From positions 124,001-188,000 of the forward strand of contig VHBO01000001.1 in assembly GCA_016871895.1 (NCBI GenBank): DNA of 64,000 nt, in the 5' to 3' direction. Numbering within the stretch: the first letter of the stretch is position 1; every line of letters begins with the position of its first letter. The DNA comes from Gemmatimonadota bacterium. GTDB lineage: Bacteria; Gemmatimonadota; Gemmatimonadetes; Gemmatimonadales; Gemmatimonadaceae. Both the position numbers and the translations under genes were made by a program. The notes under the pieces were generated by a model that ran no database searches, was not told where the DNA came from, and saw only the letters and a program-made list of their open reading frames with translations. Positions 51,638 to 62,275 of the stretch are shown here, one piece after another.

Positions 51638-52707
51638 GCTCGGAGGACGTCGGTGTCCGGGACGGGGATGACGAAGCCCGAGGCGGCGCCGGCCATCGCG
51701 CCGATCGTCTCCGGGAGCGCGTACCCGACCTGTCCGCCGGCGGCTTTCTTGTCCGCCCGGGTGGCCGCGACGATCGCGTCGGGTCGCAGCGTCGACGGCC
51801 CTCGCGTGGGGAGCCCGAGCGCGTCACACGCGGCGGCGATCCGGTCGGCGACACCGTCGCGTGTCACGCCGAGACGCTCGCCGAGCCGCGCCTCCGCGAC
51901 CATCCCGATGGCGACGGCGGCGCCGTGCGGGATCGTGTAGTCGCTGAGCCGCTCGAGCGCGTGGCCGATGGTGTGGCCGAAGTTCAGGACGCGGCGGCGT
52001 CCGCGGTCCTCGGGATCCTCCTCGACGATCGCGGCCTTGATCTCGACCGAGCGCGCGATGAGGGCGTCCGCGACGGCCGATGGGAAGGGCGTGCGATCGA
52101 GCGCCGCGGAGAGGTGCGTCGTGATCCACTCGACGTGCGCGGCGTCGGCGACGATGCCGTGCTTCAGCGCCTCGGCGGCGCCGTGGCGCCGATCGGCGGG
52201 CGGGAGCGTATCGAGCCAGCGCGGGTCGATGAGGACGAGCTCGGGGTGGTGCAGGGCGCCGACGAGATTCTTGCCGTGCGGGGTATCGACGCCGGTCTTC
52301 CCGCCAATCGCCGCGTCAACCATCGCCAGCAGTGACGTCGGGACCAGGACCGTGGGGACGCCGCGCGCGAAGGTCGCCGCGACGAAGCCCGCGAGGTCGG
52401 TCGTGACCCCACCGCCGACGGCGACGATCACCGTGTCGCGCCCGAGGCCGGCGGCGTGCAGCGTATCGGTGACGGCGGCCCAGGTGGCGCGGGTCTTCGT
52501 CGCCTCGCCCGAGGGGATCGGGCACCAGACCGTCTCGGGCGGGAGTCCCGCGCGGAGCGTCGGGCCGTGCAGCGCGTCGACGGTCGCGTCGATCACGACC
52601 GCGAGGCGGTGTCGGGGCCAGGCCGACGTGAGGCGCGAGCCGAGCGCGGGGCCGAGGCCCGGCGCGACCTCTAGCCGCGCGCCGTGGAGCGTGCGCGCGG
52701 TCGGCAT
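51622..52707 (-). CDS. aroB: 3-dehydroquinate synthase
   Basis: GGGVTTDLAGFVAATFARGVPTVLVPTSLLAMVDAAIGGKTGVDTPHGKNLVGA, LNFGHTIGHALE. Confidence 0.97.
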   Translation of the reverse strand: MPTARTLHGARLEVAPGLGPALGSRLTSAWPRHRLAVVIDATVDALHGPTLRAGLPPETVWCPIPSGEATKTRATWAAVTDTLHAAGLGRDTVIVAVGGGVTTDLAGFVAATFARGVPTVLVPTSLLAMVDAAIGGKTGVDTPHGKNLVGALHHPELVLIDPRWLDTLPPADRRHGAAEALKHGIVADAAHVEWITTHLSAALDRTPFPSAVADALIARSVEIKAAIVEEDPEDRGRRRVLNFGHTIGHALERLSDYTIPHGAAVAIGMVAEARLGERLGVTRDGVADRIAAACDALGLPTRGPSTLRPDAIVAATRADKKAAGGQVGYALPETIGAMAGAASGFVIPVPDTDVLRALTEM

Positions 52708-52708
52708 C

Positions 52709-53260
52709 CTACCAGGTCACCTCGCCCGCACCGGCGCGACGGTTCGCGACGCGCGCGAGGACGAAGAGGAGGTCGGAGAGGCGGTTCAGGTAGACGACCA
52801 CGATCGGCGGCACCTCGGTCTCGTGCTGCAGGCGGATGACCGCGCGCTCGCTGCGACGGCAGACCGTGCGCGCCACGTGCAGGGCGGCGGCCTTCGGCGT
52901 CCCGCCGGGGAGGATGAACGCCTTCAGCGGCTCGAGTTCCTGCTCGCCGTCGTCGATCGCCTGCTCGAGCTGGGCGACGCGGGCGTCGGAGATGCGTGCC
53001 TTCTCGAGCTGCTCCCACATCTTCGCGGGGTCGGGGGTCGCGAGGAGCGCCCCGAGGGCGAAGAGGTCGCGCTGGACGGGGGCGAGCACCTCGTCGATGC
53101 GCGGCATCATCTCGATCGAGCGGGCGAGCCCGATCGTCGCGTTGAGTTCGTCGACCTCGCCGTACGCCTCGACGCGCGGATGGTCCTTCGCGACGCGGCC
53201 GCCGCCGAAGAGTCCCGTGTCGCCGTCGTCGCCGGTCTTCGTGTAGATCTTGAGCGTCAT
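52709..53260 (-). CDS. Cob(I)alamin adenosyltransferase, PduO type
   Basis: KIYTKTGDDGDTGLFGGGRVAKDHPRVEAYGEVDELNA, ARTVCRRSER. Confidence 0.95.
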   Translation of the reverse strand: MTLKIYTKTGDDGDTGLFGGGRVAKDHPRVEAYGEVDELNATIGLARSIEMMPRIDEVLAPVQRDLFALGALLATPDPAKMWEQLEKARISDARVAQLEQAIDDGEQELEPLKAFILPGGTPKAAALHVARTVCRRSERAVIRLQHETEVPPIVVVYLNRLSDLLFVLARVANRRAGAGEVTW

Positions 53261-53417
53261 CCCCGCAATCTAACGGGCGGGGGGGTGGATGCCGGGCAGG
53301 AGGCTCACGGAGGCGGGCTCCTGCCGGTGCGGCGGCGAGATGGAGGTTTCCGGAAGGGCGCAATAGAAGGGGGAACCGCGGTTGCCCTCTATGGTCGTGA
53401 CGGGCGAGATTTGCCGT

Positions 53418-54440
53418 ATGCGTACGCACGAACCACGGGACATCACGATCATCGGCGGAGGCCCGGCAGGCCTCTTCGCACTCTTCTACGCGGGGATGCG
53501 TGGGGCCACCGCGCAGATCGTCGACGCGCTACCACAGGCCGGCGGCCAGCTCGCCGCGCTCTATCCCGAGAAGTTCATCTTCGACGTCGCTGGGTTCCCG
53601 CGGGTGCTCGCGAAGGACCTCGTCGCGAACCTCGTGGCGCAGGCCGGGCAGTTCGCGCAGCCGATCCACTGCGGGCAGCGCGTGGTCGCGCTGGAGGAGG
53701 CGGCCGACGGCGGCTTCGTCGTGGTGACCGAGACCGGCCACTTCCCGACGCGTGCGGTGATCATCGCCGCAGGGATCGGCGCCTTCGCGGCGCGCCGCCT
53801 CCCGCAGCCCTGTGCGGCGCCCTGGTACGGGCGCGGGATCGACGAGGCGGTGCTGGCGCCGACGCGCTACGCAGACCGGCACGTGGTGATCATCGGCGGC
53901 GGGGATTCCGCCTTCGACTGGGCGCATCAGCTGCAAGGGGTCGCGGCTTCGGTGACGCTCGTGCACCGTAGCGACCGGTTCCGCGCGCATCAGGCGACCG
54001 TCGATGCGGTCCTCGCGGCGGCGGCGGAAGGGCGCGCGGCGGTGCACACCTTCCACGAGCTCGCCGACGTGGTGGCCGAGGGCGACCGGATGGTCGCGCT
54101 CGAGTTGCGCGACCTCAAGACGAAGACGACGCGGCGCGTCCCCTGCGACTTCGTGCTCCCGATGCTCGGCTTCGTGAGCGATATGGGGCCGATGGCGACG
54201 TGGGGGCTCCGGCTCGAGCAGGACGAGCTCGCCGTCGACCAGACGATGGGGACGGGGCGTGCGGGGGTCTGGGCCTGCGGCGATGTCACCACGTACCCGG
54301 GGAAGCTCAAACTCATCGCGACGGGGTTCGCCGAGGCGAGCATGGCGGTAAACCAGGCGGTGCACTGGATGCACCCGGAGAAGAAGCTGAGCCCCGGGCA
54401 CTCGTCGAACCTCGCGATCTTCGGGCAGAAGGACGACTGA
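53418..54440 (+). CDS. Ferredoxin/thioredoxin reductase-like FAD/NAD(P) oxidoreductase
   Basis: ITIIGGGPAGLFALFYAGMRGA, VVIIGGGDSAFDWAHQL, GVWACGDVTTYPGKLKLIATGFAEASMAVNQA. Confidence 0.92.
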   Translation: MRTHEPRDITIIGGGPAGLFALFYAGMRGATAQIVDALPQAGGQLAALYPEKFIFDVAGFPRVLAKDLVANLVAQAGQFAQPIHCGQRVVALEEAADGGFVVVTETGHFPTRAVIIAAGIGAFAARRLPQPCAAPWYGRGIDEAVLAPTRYADRHVVIIGGGDSAFDWAHQLQGVAASVTLVHRSDRFRAHQATVDAVLAAAAEGRAAVHTFHELADVVAEGDRMVALELRDLKTKTTRRVPCDFVLPMLGFVSDMGPMATWGLRLEQDELAVDQTMGTGRAGVWACGDVTTYPGKLKLIATGFAEASMAVNQAVHWMHPEKKLSPGHSSNLAIFGQKDD

Positions 54441-54441
54441 C

Positions 54442-56700
54442 GTGCGGAGCCGCGTCGGCCGCCGCGTCGCGACCCTGGCCCTCTGCGTCGCGTCCGCGGC
54501 CGGGGCGCAGGAGACGCGGTGCGAGCGCGGCGACGTGGAGGTGCGCGCGCTGAGCTTCAGCGGGAACGCGGCCTTCAGCGATGCGGAGCTCGCGGCGGGG
54601 ATCGTGACGACGCCGTCGTCGTGGGCGCGCCGGACCTTCCGCGTGGTGGGGCTCAAGCACTGTCTCGATGCGGACGAGTTCCCGCTCGACCTGTTGCGCC
54701 TCACGGTCTGGTATCGCAACCACGGGTTCGTCGACGCGACGGTCGACACCGTGGTGACGCACCCAGAGCCGGGCGTCGTGCAGGTGCGCTTCCAGATCGT
54801 CGAGGGGGAGCCGGTCCTCGTCGACACCGTGCAGGTCGACGGCCTCGACGGCGTGCCGGAGGCGGCGCAGATCCGGGATGGGCTCCCGGCGCGCGTCGGC
54901 GGCCGCTTCGACCGTTACGCCAACCGGGCGACCCGCGACTCCATCACGCGGCGCCTGCGGAACTCGGGCTACCCCGAGGCGGAGACCTTTCTCGGCTACG
55001 ATACCCGCACGTTGGAGCGGCGCGCGACGGTGCGCTTCACCGTCGTCCCCGGCCCCCGGCGGCGCATCGGCGCGCTGCGCATCGCGCGAACGGGGAGCGG
55101 CGGGGGCGCCCCCGAGGTCCCGGCGGCCGCGGTCCGCCGCCTCTCCGGGCTCACGACGGGGGATCTCTATCGCGAACGCCTGCTCGAGCGCGCCAAGCGG
55201 ACGCTCTACCAGAGCGAAGCCTTCGCGCAGGTGGAGGTCCAGCCGGGCGAGGCGGGGGCGGATTCGCTCCTGCCGATCGACATCGCGCTCACCGAGGGGT
55301 TCCTCCGCTCGGCGCGCTTCGGCGGCGGGTGGGGAACGCTCGACTGCTTCCGCACCACCGGCGAGCTCACCGACTACAACCTGTTCCGGTCGGCGACGCG
55401 CCTCGAGCTCCGCGGCCGCGTCTCGAAGATTGGCGTCGGCGCGCCGCTCGACGGCGCCGAGTCGCTCTGCAGCGGGATCGCGCGGAGCGACCCGTACAGC
55501 GACGTCCTGAACTACTACGTGAGCGCCACGGTGAGCCAGCCGTCGGTGCTGCGCACGAGCTTCATCCCGACGCTCTCGCTGTACTCGGAGCGTCGGTCGG
55601 AGTTCCAAGCGTTTCTCCGCACCGCGCCGATCGGTGCGAGCCTCGCGCTGGCGCGCGCGCTTCCGCGCCGGACCCACAGCCTCGGGTACAGCATCGAGCT
55701 CGGGCGCACCGAGGCGCAGCCGGCGCTCTTCTGCGCGGTCTTCAACGCCTGCGTCGCCGATGACCGCGAGGCGCTGCAGCGGCTCCAGCGCCTCGCGGTG
55801 TTCAGCGCCGCCACCAGCTACGAGCGCACCGATGACCCGGCCGATCCCACCCGCGGCCTCGTAGGACGTCTCGAGGCGCGGCACGCGTCGAAGGCGACCG
55901 GCTCGGACCTCGCCCTCCAATTCACGCGGCTCTCCCTCGACGGCTCCACCTACGTGCGGGTGGCCGAGGAGGCGGTGCTCGCGCTGCGCGTGCGCCTCGG
56001 CGGGGTGCTGGGCCCGACGCTCTCGTTCGATGAGACCGAGCGCTTCGTCCCGGCGCAGGAGCGGCTCTTCGCCGGCGGGCCGACCACCGTCCGCGGCTTC
56101 CGGCAGAACGAACTCGGCCCCGCGGTCTACATCCCCGAGGCGTTCGACACGCTCACCACGGCGGGGGCGCGCACCAGTACCTTCGCCGTCGGGGACACCG
56201 TCTTCTTCCAGGCCGCCGACTCGACGCCGCGCCGCGCCGTGCCGACTGGCGGGAACATGATGGTCGTCGGGAACCTCGAGCTCCGCCTGCAGAGTCCCTT
56301 TTTCCCCGAGCTCCTGCGGTGGACCCTTTTCGCCGACGCGGGGCGCGTCTGGAACCGCGGCGCCGGGGTGGAGCGGCTGCGGTTCTCTGCGTTGCGCGTG
56401 ACGCCGGGCCTCGGCGTGCGGATCCGCACCCCGATCGGGTATCTGCGCGCTGACCTCGCGTACAACCCGTACGATCCCGTCGAGGGCGCGGCGTACTTCG
56501 ACGCGCCGCTCACCGAGGGCGGGGCCCTCTTCTGCGTGAGCCCCGGCAACACGCTCGCGGTGACCAAGCGCGATGTGGGGGGCGGCCGCGTGGTCGTCGA
56601 GCAGGCGACCGGGGTGTGCCCCGTGTCGTTGCGCCCGCCGCGCGCGGCGCGCATCCTCCGGCGCTTCACGCCGACCTTCGCCATCGGGCAGGCGTTCTGA
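54442..56700 (+). CDS. BamA/TamA-type outer membrane protein
   Basis: POTRA-like N-terminus; GPTTVRGFRQNELGP, FAGGxxxVRG motif; TMs of D15 barrel; next to TamB-like gene. Confidence 0.88.
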   Translation: MRSRVGRRVATLALCVASAAGAQETRCERGDVEVRALSFSGNAAFSDAELAAGIVTTPSSWARRTFRVVGLKHCLDADEFPLDLLRLTVWYRNHGFVDATVDTVVTHPEPGVVQVRFQIVEGEPVLVDTVQVDGLDGVPEAAQIRDGLPARVGGRFDRYANRATRDSITRRLRNSGYPEAETFLGYDTRTLERRATVRFTVVPGPRRRIGALRIARTGSGGGAPEVPAAAVRRLSGLTTGDLYRERLLERAKRTLYQSEAFAQVEVQPGEAGADSLLPIDIALTEGFLRSARFGGGWGTLDCFRTTGELTDYNLFRSATRLELRGRVSKIGVGAPLDGAESLCSGIARSDPYSDVLNYYVSATVSQPSVLRTSFIPTLSLYSERRSEFQAFLRTAPIGASLALARALPRRTHSLGYSIELGRTEAQPALFCAVFNACVADDREALQRLQRLAVFSAATSYERTDDPADPTRGLVGRLEARHASKATGSDLALQFTRLSLDGSTYVRVAEEAVLALRVRLGGVLGPTLSFDETERFVPAQERLFAGGPTTVRGFRQNELGPAVYIPEAFDTLTTAGARTSTFAVGDTVFFQAADSTPRRAVPTGGNMMVVGNLELRLQSPFFPELLRWTLFADAGRVWNRGAGVERLRFSALRVTPGLGVRIRTPIGYLRADLAYNPYDPVEGAAYFDAPLTEGGALFCVSPGNTLAVTKRDVGGGRVVVEQATGVCPVSLRPPRAARILRRFTPTFAIGQAF

Positions 56701-59700
56701 TGGACCGTCGTCGCCTCGCCGTCCTCCTCATCAGCGCCCTCCTGATGCTCGGCATCAGCGCGGGCGTCGTCGGTGGGTTCGCGGCGGCGACCCAGAGCGC
56801 TGGCGGGCGCGAATGGATCCGCGCGCTCGTCGAGCGACAGCTCGCGCGCGCGGTCCGCGGCCGCGTGCACCTCGGCACGTTGCGCGGCTCGTTCATCGCC
56901 GACCTCACCCTCGACTCGCTCGAGCTGCGCGGGCCGGACGACGCGCTCCTCCTCGCCTCGGGGCCGCTCGCGGTGACCTTCGACCCGCGCGACCTGATGG
57001 ACGGCCGGATCGTGATCCGCACCGCGGATGTCGTGCGGCCGCAGGTCCACCTCCGGCAGGGGCCCGATGGCCGTTGGAACGTGTCGGAGATCTTCCCGCC
57101 GGCGCCGGGTCCGAAGCGCGCCCGGAGTCGCACCGCCTTCGGCAGCATCTTCCTCCTTGAGCAGGTGGCGGTCCGCGACGGGGTCGTCGACGTCACGATG
57201 CCGTGGAGCCCCCCCGACTCGTTGCGCGGCGCCCGCCGCGACAGCGCCATCGCGGTGGGGCTCGCCGATCCCGCGCCCGAGACGCGGCGCACGACGGGCG
57301 GCCTTGCCCGCACCTGGCGCTGGACGGGGATGCAGCTCGACCTGCCGCGCCTGCGGCTCGCGCACCCCGATTCGGCGGGGTTCCTCGTCGACGTCGCCCA
57401 CGCGGCGATGGTCGAGAACGATCCGCCCTTCACGCTCCGCGACCTCACGGGACAGCTCCGCGTCCTCGGCGACTCGCTCTTCCTCGACTTCCCGACGATG
57501 CGCCTCGCGCAATCGGTCGGTCGGGCCGGCGGTCGAATCTGGTGGGGCGGCGATCAGCCTGCCCGCATCCGAATCCGAGTTGATGGCGATTCGATTGCCC
57601 TCGCGGACCTCGCGTGGATCTCGCCGTCGCTCCCGGAGCAGGGTGGGGGATCGATGGTCCTCGACATCCGAGACGTCCCGACGATTCGCGGCGGGCTCCA
57701 GTTCGCGCTCTCCGACCTCGACGTGCGCACCTTCCGGTCGCGACTCCTCGGCCAGATGACGTTCGTCGTCGGCGGCCCCGTCGTCGTGATGCGCGACGTC
57801 GACGTGCAAGCGGCGCCGGTTGATGTCGCGCTCCTCGAGCGCGTCGGCGGGCCGCTCCCCTATCCGTTCGCCGGGGCGCTCACTGGTCGTCTCCGCGGCC
57901 CCGGCGGTCCGCTCAACCGGTTCCGGGTCGCCGACGCGGCGCTCGTCTATCGTGACGCCAACGTCCCTGGCGCGCGCACCCGGGCGAGCGGGCAGGGCAC
58001 TCTCGATCTTCTCGTGCCGGCGGTGACCGCCTTCGATGCGTTCCAGCTACGACTCGACACGCTCGACCTCCGCATCTTGCAGGCCGCCAATCCGGCGATG
58101 CCCGCGCTCCGCGGGGTGCTCGCGGGGACGGTGCGGCTCGACGGGCCGTGGAACGACGTGCGCTTCCGCGACCTCGACCTCACGCATCGCGACAGCGCCT
58201 TCGCGCCCTCGCAGTTCCGCGGGTCGGGGCGTGTCACGATCGGCGATGTCATCCGCTACGACCTCGATCTCCTCGCGTTGCCGTTGGCGATGAGCACGAT
58301 GGCGCAGTCCTTCCCCGCGATCCCGCTGCGCGGGGACCACGCGGGGCCGATCCGCGTGCGTGGGACGACCGATTCCCTCACCCTCGTCGCCGACCTCTCG
58401 GGCGCGCACGGGCGCGTCGAGGTCGACCTTGAGCTCGACAGCGAGGCGCCGGGGTATCGCGTCGCCGGCCGCGCCGCCGTCGCGGGGTTCGACCCGCGCG
58501 GGGCGCTCGGGGATTCGACGCTCCCGCGTGGTGACCTGAACGCCCGCGTCGAGGCGGCGGTCACCGGTGACTCGCTCGCGAGCCTCGAGGGGGCGCTCGG
58601 CCTCTTCGTCGATCGCTCCACCGTCGAAGGGGTCCGCGTCTTCGACGGCGTGGGTCGGCTCCGGTTCGCCGATGGCCGCGCGCACGTCGACTCGCTCCAT
58701 CTCGAGACCACGGCCGTCGAGCTCAACGGCGTGGGCGCGCTCGGGCTCCATCCGGGGCGCCGCGAGACGCTCGCGCTCCGTGCCCGCGTCGATTCGCTCG
58801 GCGGCGTCCGACGGCTCCTCGGCCTCGGCATCGCCGACACGCTCGCGGGCAGCCTTCGGATCGACGGCACGGCGGCCGGCTGGGTGCGCGACTTCGCGTT
58901 CGATGGGCGGCTCGACGGGACGGGCCTGCTGCTCGGTGGCAATGACGCGCGGGCGGTTGACGGGACCGTCGCGCTCGCGGGGCTCCCCGCGGCTCCACGC
59001 GGCGTCCTCTCCTTCGGCGCCGACACCGTGCGCGCCGCGGGCTTCGGCTTCACGCGCGCCTTCGCGCGCGCCGCCATCACCGACGGCGCACGCGGGGCCG
59101 TCGAACTCCAACTCACCGGCGCGAGTGGCACGCTCGCCCGCGCCCGCGCTCGGTACGTCCTTGGGGCGGACACGACCACCCTCCTCGTCGATTCCCTCGT
59201 GATCGCGACCGGACTCCAGCGGTGGGCGCTCGCCGCCCCTGGGCGCTTCACGCGCCACGTGGGGGGCTTCGCCAGTGATGTGTTCGAGCTGCGCGGCGCG
59301 ACCAGGGCAGCGATCCGGGTGAGCGGGGCGGTGCCGCGGGACGGCGCGGCGGATCTCGTGCTCCGCGCCGTCGCGCTCCCTGTCGCCGACGTCGCGGAGC
59401 TGCTGCAGGTGACGGGGACGCAGACGGGACGTATCGACCTCGACGCGCGTGTCACGGGGACACGACTCCGGCCGCGGCTCGAGGGTCGGGCGACGCTGAC
59501 GGAGGCGCTCGTGAAGGGGGTGCGCGTCGACTCCCTGACCGTCGCGGCACTCGCGGAGGTCGATGCCGTGCGCGTCACCGCAACCCTCGGGGGTACGCGC
59601 ACGCCGGTGCTCGCCGTCGACGGGCGGCTCCCGATGGTGGTGACGCTCGCGGGAGATGGCCTCCGGCCCGCGGTGGACGCCCCGCTCCAGGTGACGGTCC

Positions 59701-61223
59701 GCTCGGACAGCGTGAGCCTGCGGCTCTTCGACCGCTACACCGCCGCCTCTGCCGGCGACGCCGGGAACTTCGCGCTCAACCTCGATGTTGGCGGGACGTG
59801 GTCGAAACCGCGCGTGAACGGCGGGCTCGTCATCCGTGGCGGCAACCTCCAGATCGCGCCGCTCGGTGACGTGCGGTGGCGTGACCTGAACGCCGACATC
59901 GGGCTCGTCGGGGACAGCATCGCGATCCGACGGTTCGCGGCGACCTCGCGCGCGGAGAATCGCACCGGGCGCGCCGCCATCGCGGGCTGGGTCTCGCTCG
60001 CCGACCGCGCGAACCCCCGCTTCGACGTCGCCGTGCGCGCCAACGCCTTCCACGTTTACAACGTCCGTGATGTGGCCGACATCGACCTCTCGGACAGCCT
60101 GCGAATCGCGGGCTCGCTGAAGGCCGCCGCGCTTAGCGGCGCCCTCACCGCCGACCGCGCGATCATCAGCATCCCCGAGGTCGCCACCAAGAGCGTGATC
60201 TCACTTGAGGAATTCGACCGGTTCGGGATTGTCGACACGGCGGCGCTCGTCGCGCAGCGGCTCCTCCCCGGTTCCTCGTCGCAGTTCGTCGACAACCTGA
60301 CGGTGCGCAACGTCCCCGTCCGGATGGGACGAGACGTCTGGCTTCGCTCCGAGGAAGCCAACGTGAATCTCGGTGGCGCCGTGTCGATCACCCGCAGCCG
60401 GCAGGGGCGGGGACGCGACGCGGCGGCGCAGCTCGCGCTCACCGGGACGCTGCAGACCGTGCGCGGCACGTATCGCCTGAACCTCGGCCCCGTGCAGCGC
60501 ACCTTCGAGGTGGAGCGCGGTGAGATCTCGTTCTTCGGCGAGCCCGACCTCAATCCGACCATCGACATCGCCGCGCTCCACACGGTGCGCCAGTACAGCA
60601 AGCAGGGGGCGCAGCCCGATGTCCGGGTGCGCGTGAACATCGGCGGGACGCTGCTCGCGCCGAGCGCGACGCTCTCCACCCCCGACTCGGCGCGCGTCAA
60701 GAACGCGGACCTGATCAGCTATCTCGTTACCGGCGGTCCGAGCTTCGAGATCGCCGCGCAGAGCTCGGACTACTATGCCTCAACCGCGGCGCGGGTGCTC
60801 CTCTCATCGCTCGGCAGCTGGGCGGGGGGGAAGGCGGCGGGGGGGCTCTGCGACGACGCTGTCCTCTCCACCTCAGGCGCCGACCAGTCGCAGCGCGGGC
60901 TCGCGAACCTGGGCTCCAGCATCCTCGAAGGGGTCCGCTTCAACTGCGCCAAGCAGGTGGGGGCCAAGGCCTTCGTGCGCCTCGATGCCGGCCTCTGTCA
61001 GGTGAGCCAGTTCGTCTCCGGGAGCGGCGGGGGGTCGGCGTCGGCCCTCGCGAATTCCATCGGCGTGAAGCTTGATTACCTGATGCGGCCGACGCTGACG
61101 GTCTCGGCGGGTGTGGAGCCCCCGACCAGCGCCGTCCTCTGCTCGCAGAACGTGAACGCGCGCGGTTTCGTCCCGACGCCGCAGCAGTTCGGGTTCGATC
61201 TCTTTCGTGCCTGGCGGTTCTGA
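56700..61223 (+). CDS. TamB-like translocation/assembly protein
   Basis: 1507 aa, N-terminal TM, repetitive AsmA/TamB beta content, C-terminal TamB domain with FFGEPDLNPTIDIAALHTVRQYS and YLVTGGPSFE. Confidence 0.88.
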   Translation: MDRRRLAVLLISALLMLGISAGVVGGFAAATQSAGGREWIRALVERQLARAVRGRVHLGTLRGSFIADLTLDSLELRGPDDALLLASGPLAVTFDPRDLMDGRIVIRTADVVRPQVHLRQGPDGRWNVSEIFPPAPGPKRARSRTAFGSIFLLEQVAVRDGVVDVTMPWSPPDSLRGARRDSAIAVGLADPAPETRRTTGGLARTWRWTGMQLDLPRLRLAHPDSAGFLVDVAHAAMVENDPPFTLRDLTGQLRVLGDSLFLDFPTMRLAQSVGRAGGRIWWGGDQPARIRIRVDGDSIALADLAWISPSLPEQGGGSMVLDIRDVPTIRGGLQFALSDLDVRTFRSRLLGQMTFVVGGPVVVMRDVDVQAAPVDVALLERVGGPLPYPFAGALTGRLRGPGGPLNRFRVADAALVYRDANVPGARTRASGQGTLDLLVPAVTAFDAFQLRLDTLDLRILQAANPAMPALRGVLAGTVRLDGPWNDVRFRDLDLTHRDSAFAPSQFRGSGRVTIGDVIRYDLDLLALPLAMSTMAQSFPAIPLRGDHAGPIRVRGTTDSLTLVADLSGAHGRVEVDLELDSEAPGYRVAGRAAVAGFDPRGALGDSTLPRGDLNARVEAAVTGDSLASLEGALGLFVDRSTVEGVRVFDGVGRLRFADGRAHVDSLHLETTAVELNGVGALGLHPGRRETLALRARVDSLGGVRRLLGLGIADTLAGSLRIDGTAAGWVRDFAFDGRLDGTGLLLGGNDARAVDGTVALAGLPAAPRGVLSFGADTVRAAGFGFTRAFARAAITDGARGAVELQLTGASGTLARARARYVLGADTTTLLVDSLVIATGLQRWALAAPGRFTRHVGGFASDVFELRGATRAAIRVSGAVPRDGAADLVLRAVALPVADVAELLQVTGTQTGRIDLDARVTGTRLRPRLEGRATLTEALVKGVRVDSLTVAALAEVDAVRVTATLGGTRTPVLAVDGRLPMVVTLAGDGLRPAVDAPLQVTVRSDSVSLRLFDRYTAASAGDAGNFALNLDVGGTWSKPRVNGGLVIRGGNLQIAPLGDVRWRDLNADIGLVGDSIAIRRFAATSRAENRTGRAAIAGWVSLADRANPRFDVAVRANAFHVYNVRDVADIDLSDSLRIAGSLKAAALSGALTADRAIISIPEVATKSVISLEEFDRFGIVDTAALVAQRLLPGSSSQFVDNLTVRNVPVRMGRDVWLRSEEANVNLGGAVSITRSRQGRGRDAAAQLALTGTLQTVRGTYRLNLGPVQRTFEVERGEISFFGEPDLNPTIDIAALHTVRQYSKQGAQPDVRVRVNIGGTLLAPSATLSTPDSARVKNADLISYLVTGGPSFEIAAQSSDYYASTAARVLLSSLGSWAGGKAAGGLCDDAVLSTSGADQSQRGLANLGSSILEGVRFNCAKQVGAKAFVRLDAGLCQVSQFVSGSGGGSASALANSIGVKLDYLMRPTLTVSAGVEPPTSAVLCSQNVNARGFVPTPQQFGFDLFRAWRF

Positions 61224-61226
61224 TCC

Positions 61227-61322
61227 GTGGCCCCTTCGACGCACCTCCTGATCGTCGACGACGAAGTCTCCGGCACCGCCTGTGAGGCGTCGGCGGCGTC
61301 GGCGCCGCCCGAGTGGACGTGA
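61227..61322 (+). pseudogene. Possible response-regulator N-terminal remnant
   Basis: 31-aa ORF VAPSTHLLIVDDEVSGTACEASAASAPPEWT; LLIVDDE is a receiver-domain start. Confidence 0.35.
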
Positions 61323-62275
61323 CCCGCTCGCTCACGCGCTTCGGCCTCGCGGTCGGGCACGCCACCGACTCGGCGGGCGGGACGGGATGCACCGTGGTGC
61401 GGGGTGTCGACGCACCGTTCCGCGGCGCCTGCGCCGTCATCGGGCGGGCGACGGGATCCCGGGAGCTGGCGCTCCTCGAACCGGGACATCTCGTGGAGCG
61501 CGTCGATGCGGTCCTCCTTGCCGGCGGTTCCGCGTACGGGCTCGACGCCGCGGCCGGCGTGATGCGGTGGATGGAGGAGCGGGGCCGCGGCTTCCCGGTA
61601 GGACCCGGCGTGGTGCCGATCGTCCCCGCCGCGGTGCTCTTCGACCTCGCGCCCTGTGGTCGGTTCGACGCCCGTCCGACGCCGGCGATGGCCTATGCGG
61701 CCTGCGAGTCGGCCACCGTCGACGGCATCGCGGAAGGCGCGGTCGGCGCCGGCGCCGGCCTCACGGTCGGGAAATGCCTCGGCCCTACGGGCGCGATGAA
61801 GGGCGGCCTCGGCGTGGCCGTCGCTGAGGGGACGGGGTGCGCCGCGGCCGCGATCGTCGCGGTGAATGCGTTCGGCGATGTCCGCGACGCCGCCGGCCGC
61901 ATCATCGCCGGTGCGCGTGGACCGGACGGGGGCTTCATCGACACCGCGGCGCGTCTCGCGCGTGAGGGGATGCCGCCTCCCTTCGCCGCTGCGGCCCCGA
62001 ACACCACGCTCGCCGTCGTCGCCGTGGACGTCGCGCTCTCACGGACTGCGCTGCAGGGGGTCGCCCGTGCCGCGACCGCGGCGTATCACCGCCGGATCAC
62101 CCCGGCTGGTTCCCGCGTTGACGGCGACATCGTCTTCGCGCTCGCGCCGATGGCGGGTCCCGACGCCGATGCGGGACAGGCGGAGATGCTCGCCGTCGAG
62201 GCGTTGGAGTCGGCGATCGAGCGGGCAGTGCGTCTCGCCCGTGGGCGCGACGGCGTGCCGGGGCTCGCCGACTAG
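61313..62275 (+). CDS. P1 (S58/DmpA-like) family peptidase
   Basis: GTGCTVV, LLAGGSAYGLDAAAGVMRWMEERGRGFPV, GAGAGLTVGKCLG, GGLGVAVAEGTGCAAAAIVAVNAFGDV, NTTLAVVAVDVALSRT. Confidence 0.9.
   Translation: MDVTRSLTRFGLAVGHATDSAGGTGCTVVRGVDAPFRGACAVIGRATGSRELALLEPGHLVERVDAVLLAGGSAYGLDAAAGVMRWMEERGRGFPVGPGVVPIVPAAVLFDLAPCGRFDARPTPAMAYAACESATVDGIAEGAVGAGAGLTVGKCLGPTGAMKGGLGVAVAEGTGCAAAAIVAVNAFGDVRDAAGRIIAGARGPDGGFIDTAARLAREGMPPPFAAAAPNTTLAVVAVDVALSRTALQGVARAATAAYHRRITPAGSRVDGDIVFALAPMAGPDADAGQAEMLAVEALESAIERAVRLARGRDGVPGLAD

Noticed and set aside
58047-60053. 668-aa minus-strand ORF
   Set aside because: Shadow of tamB-like gene
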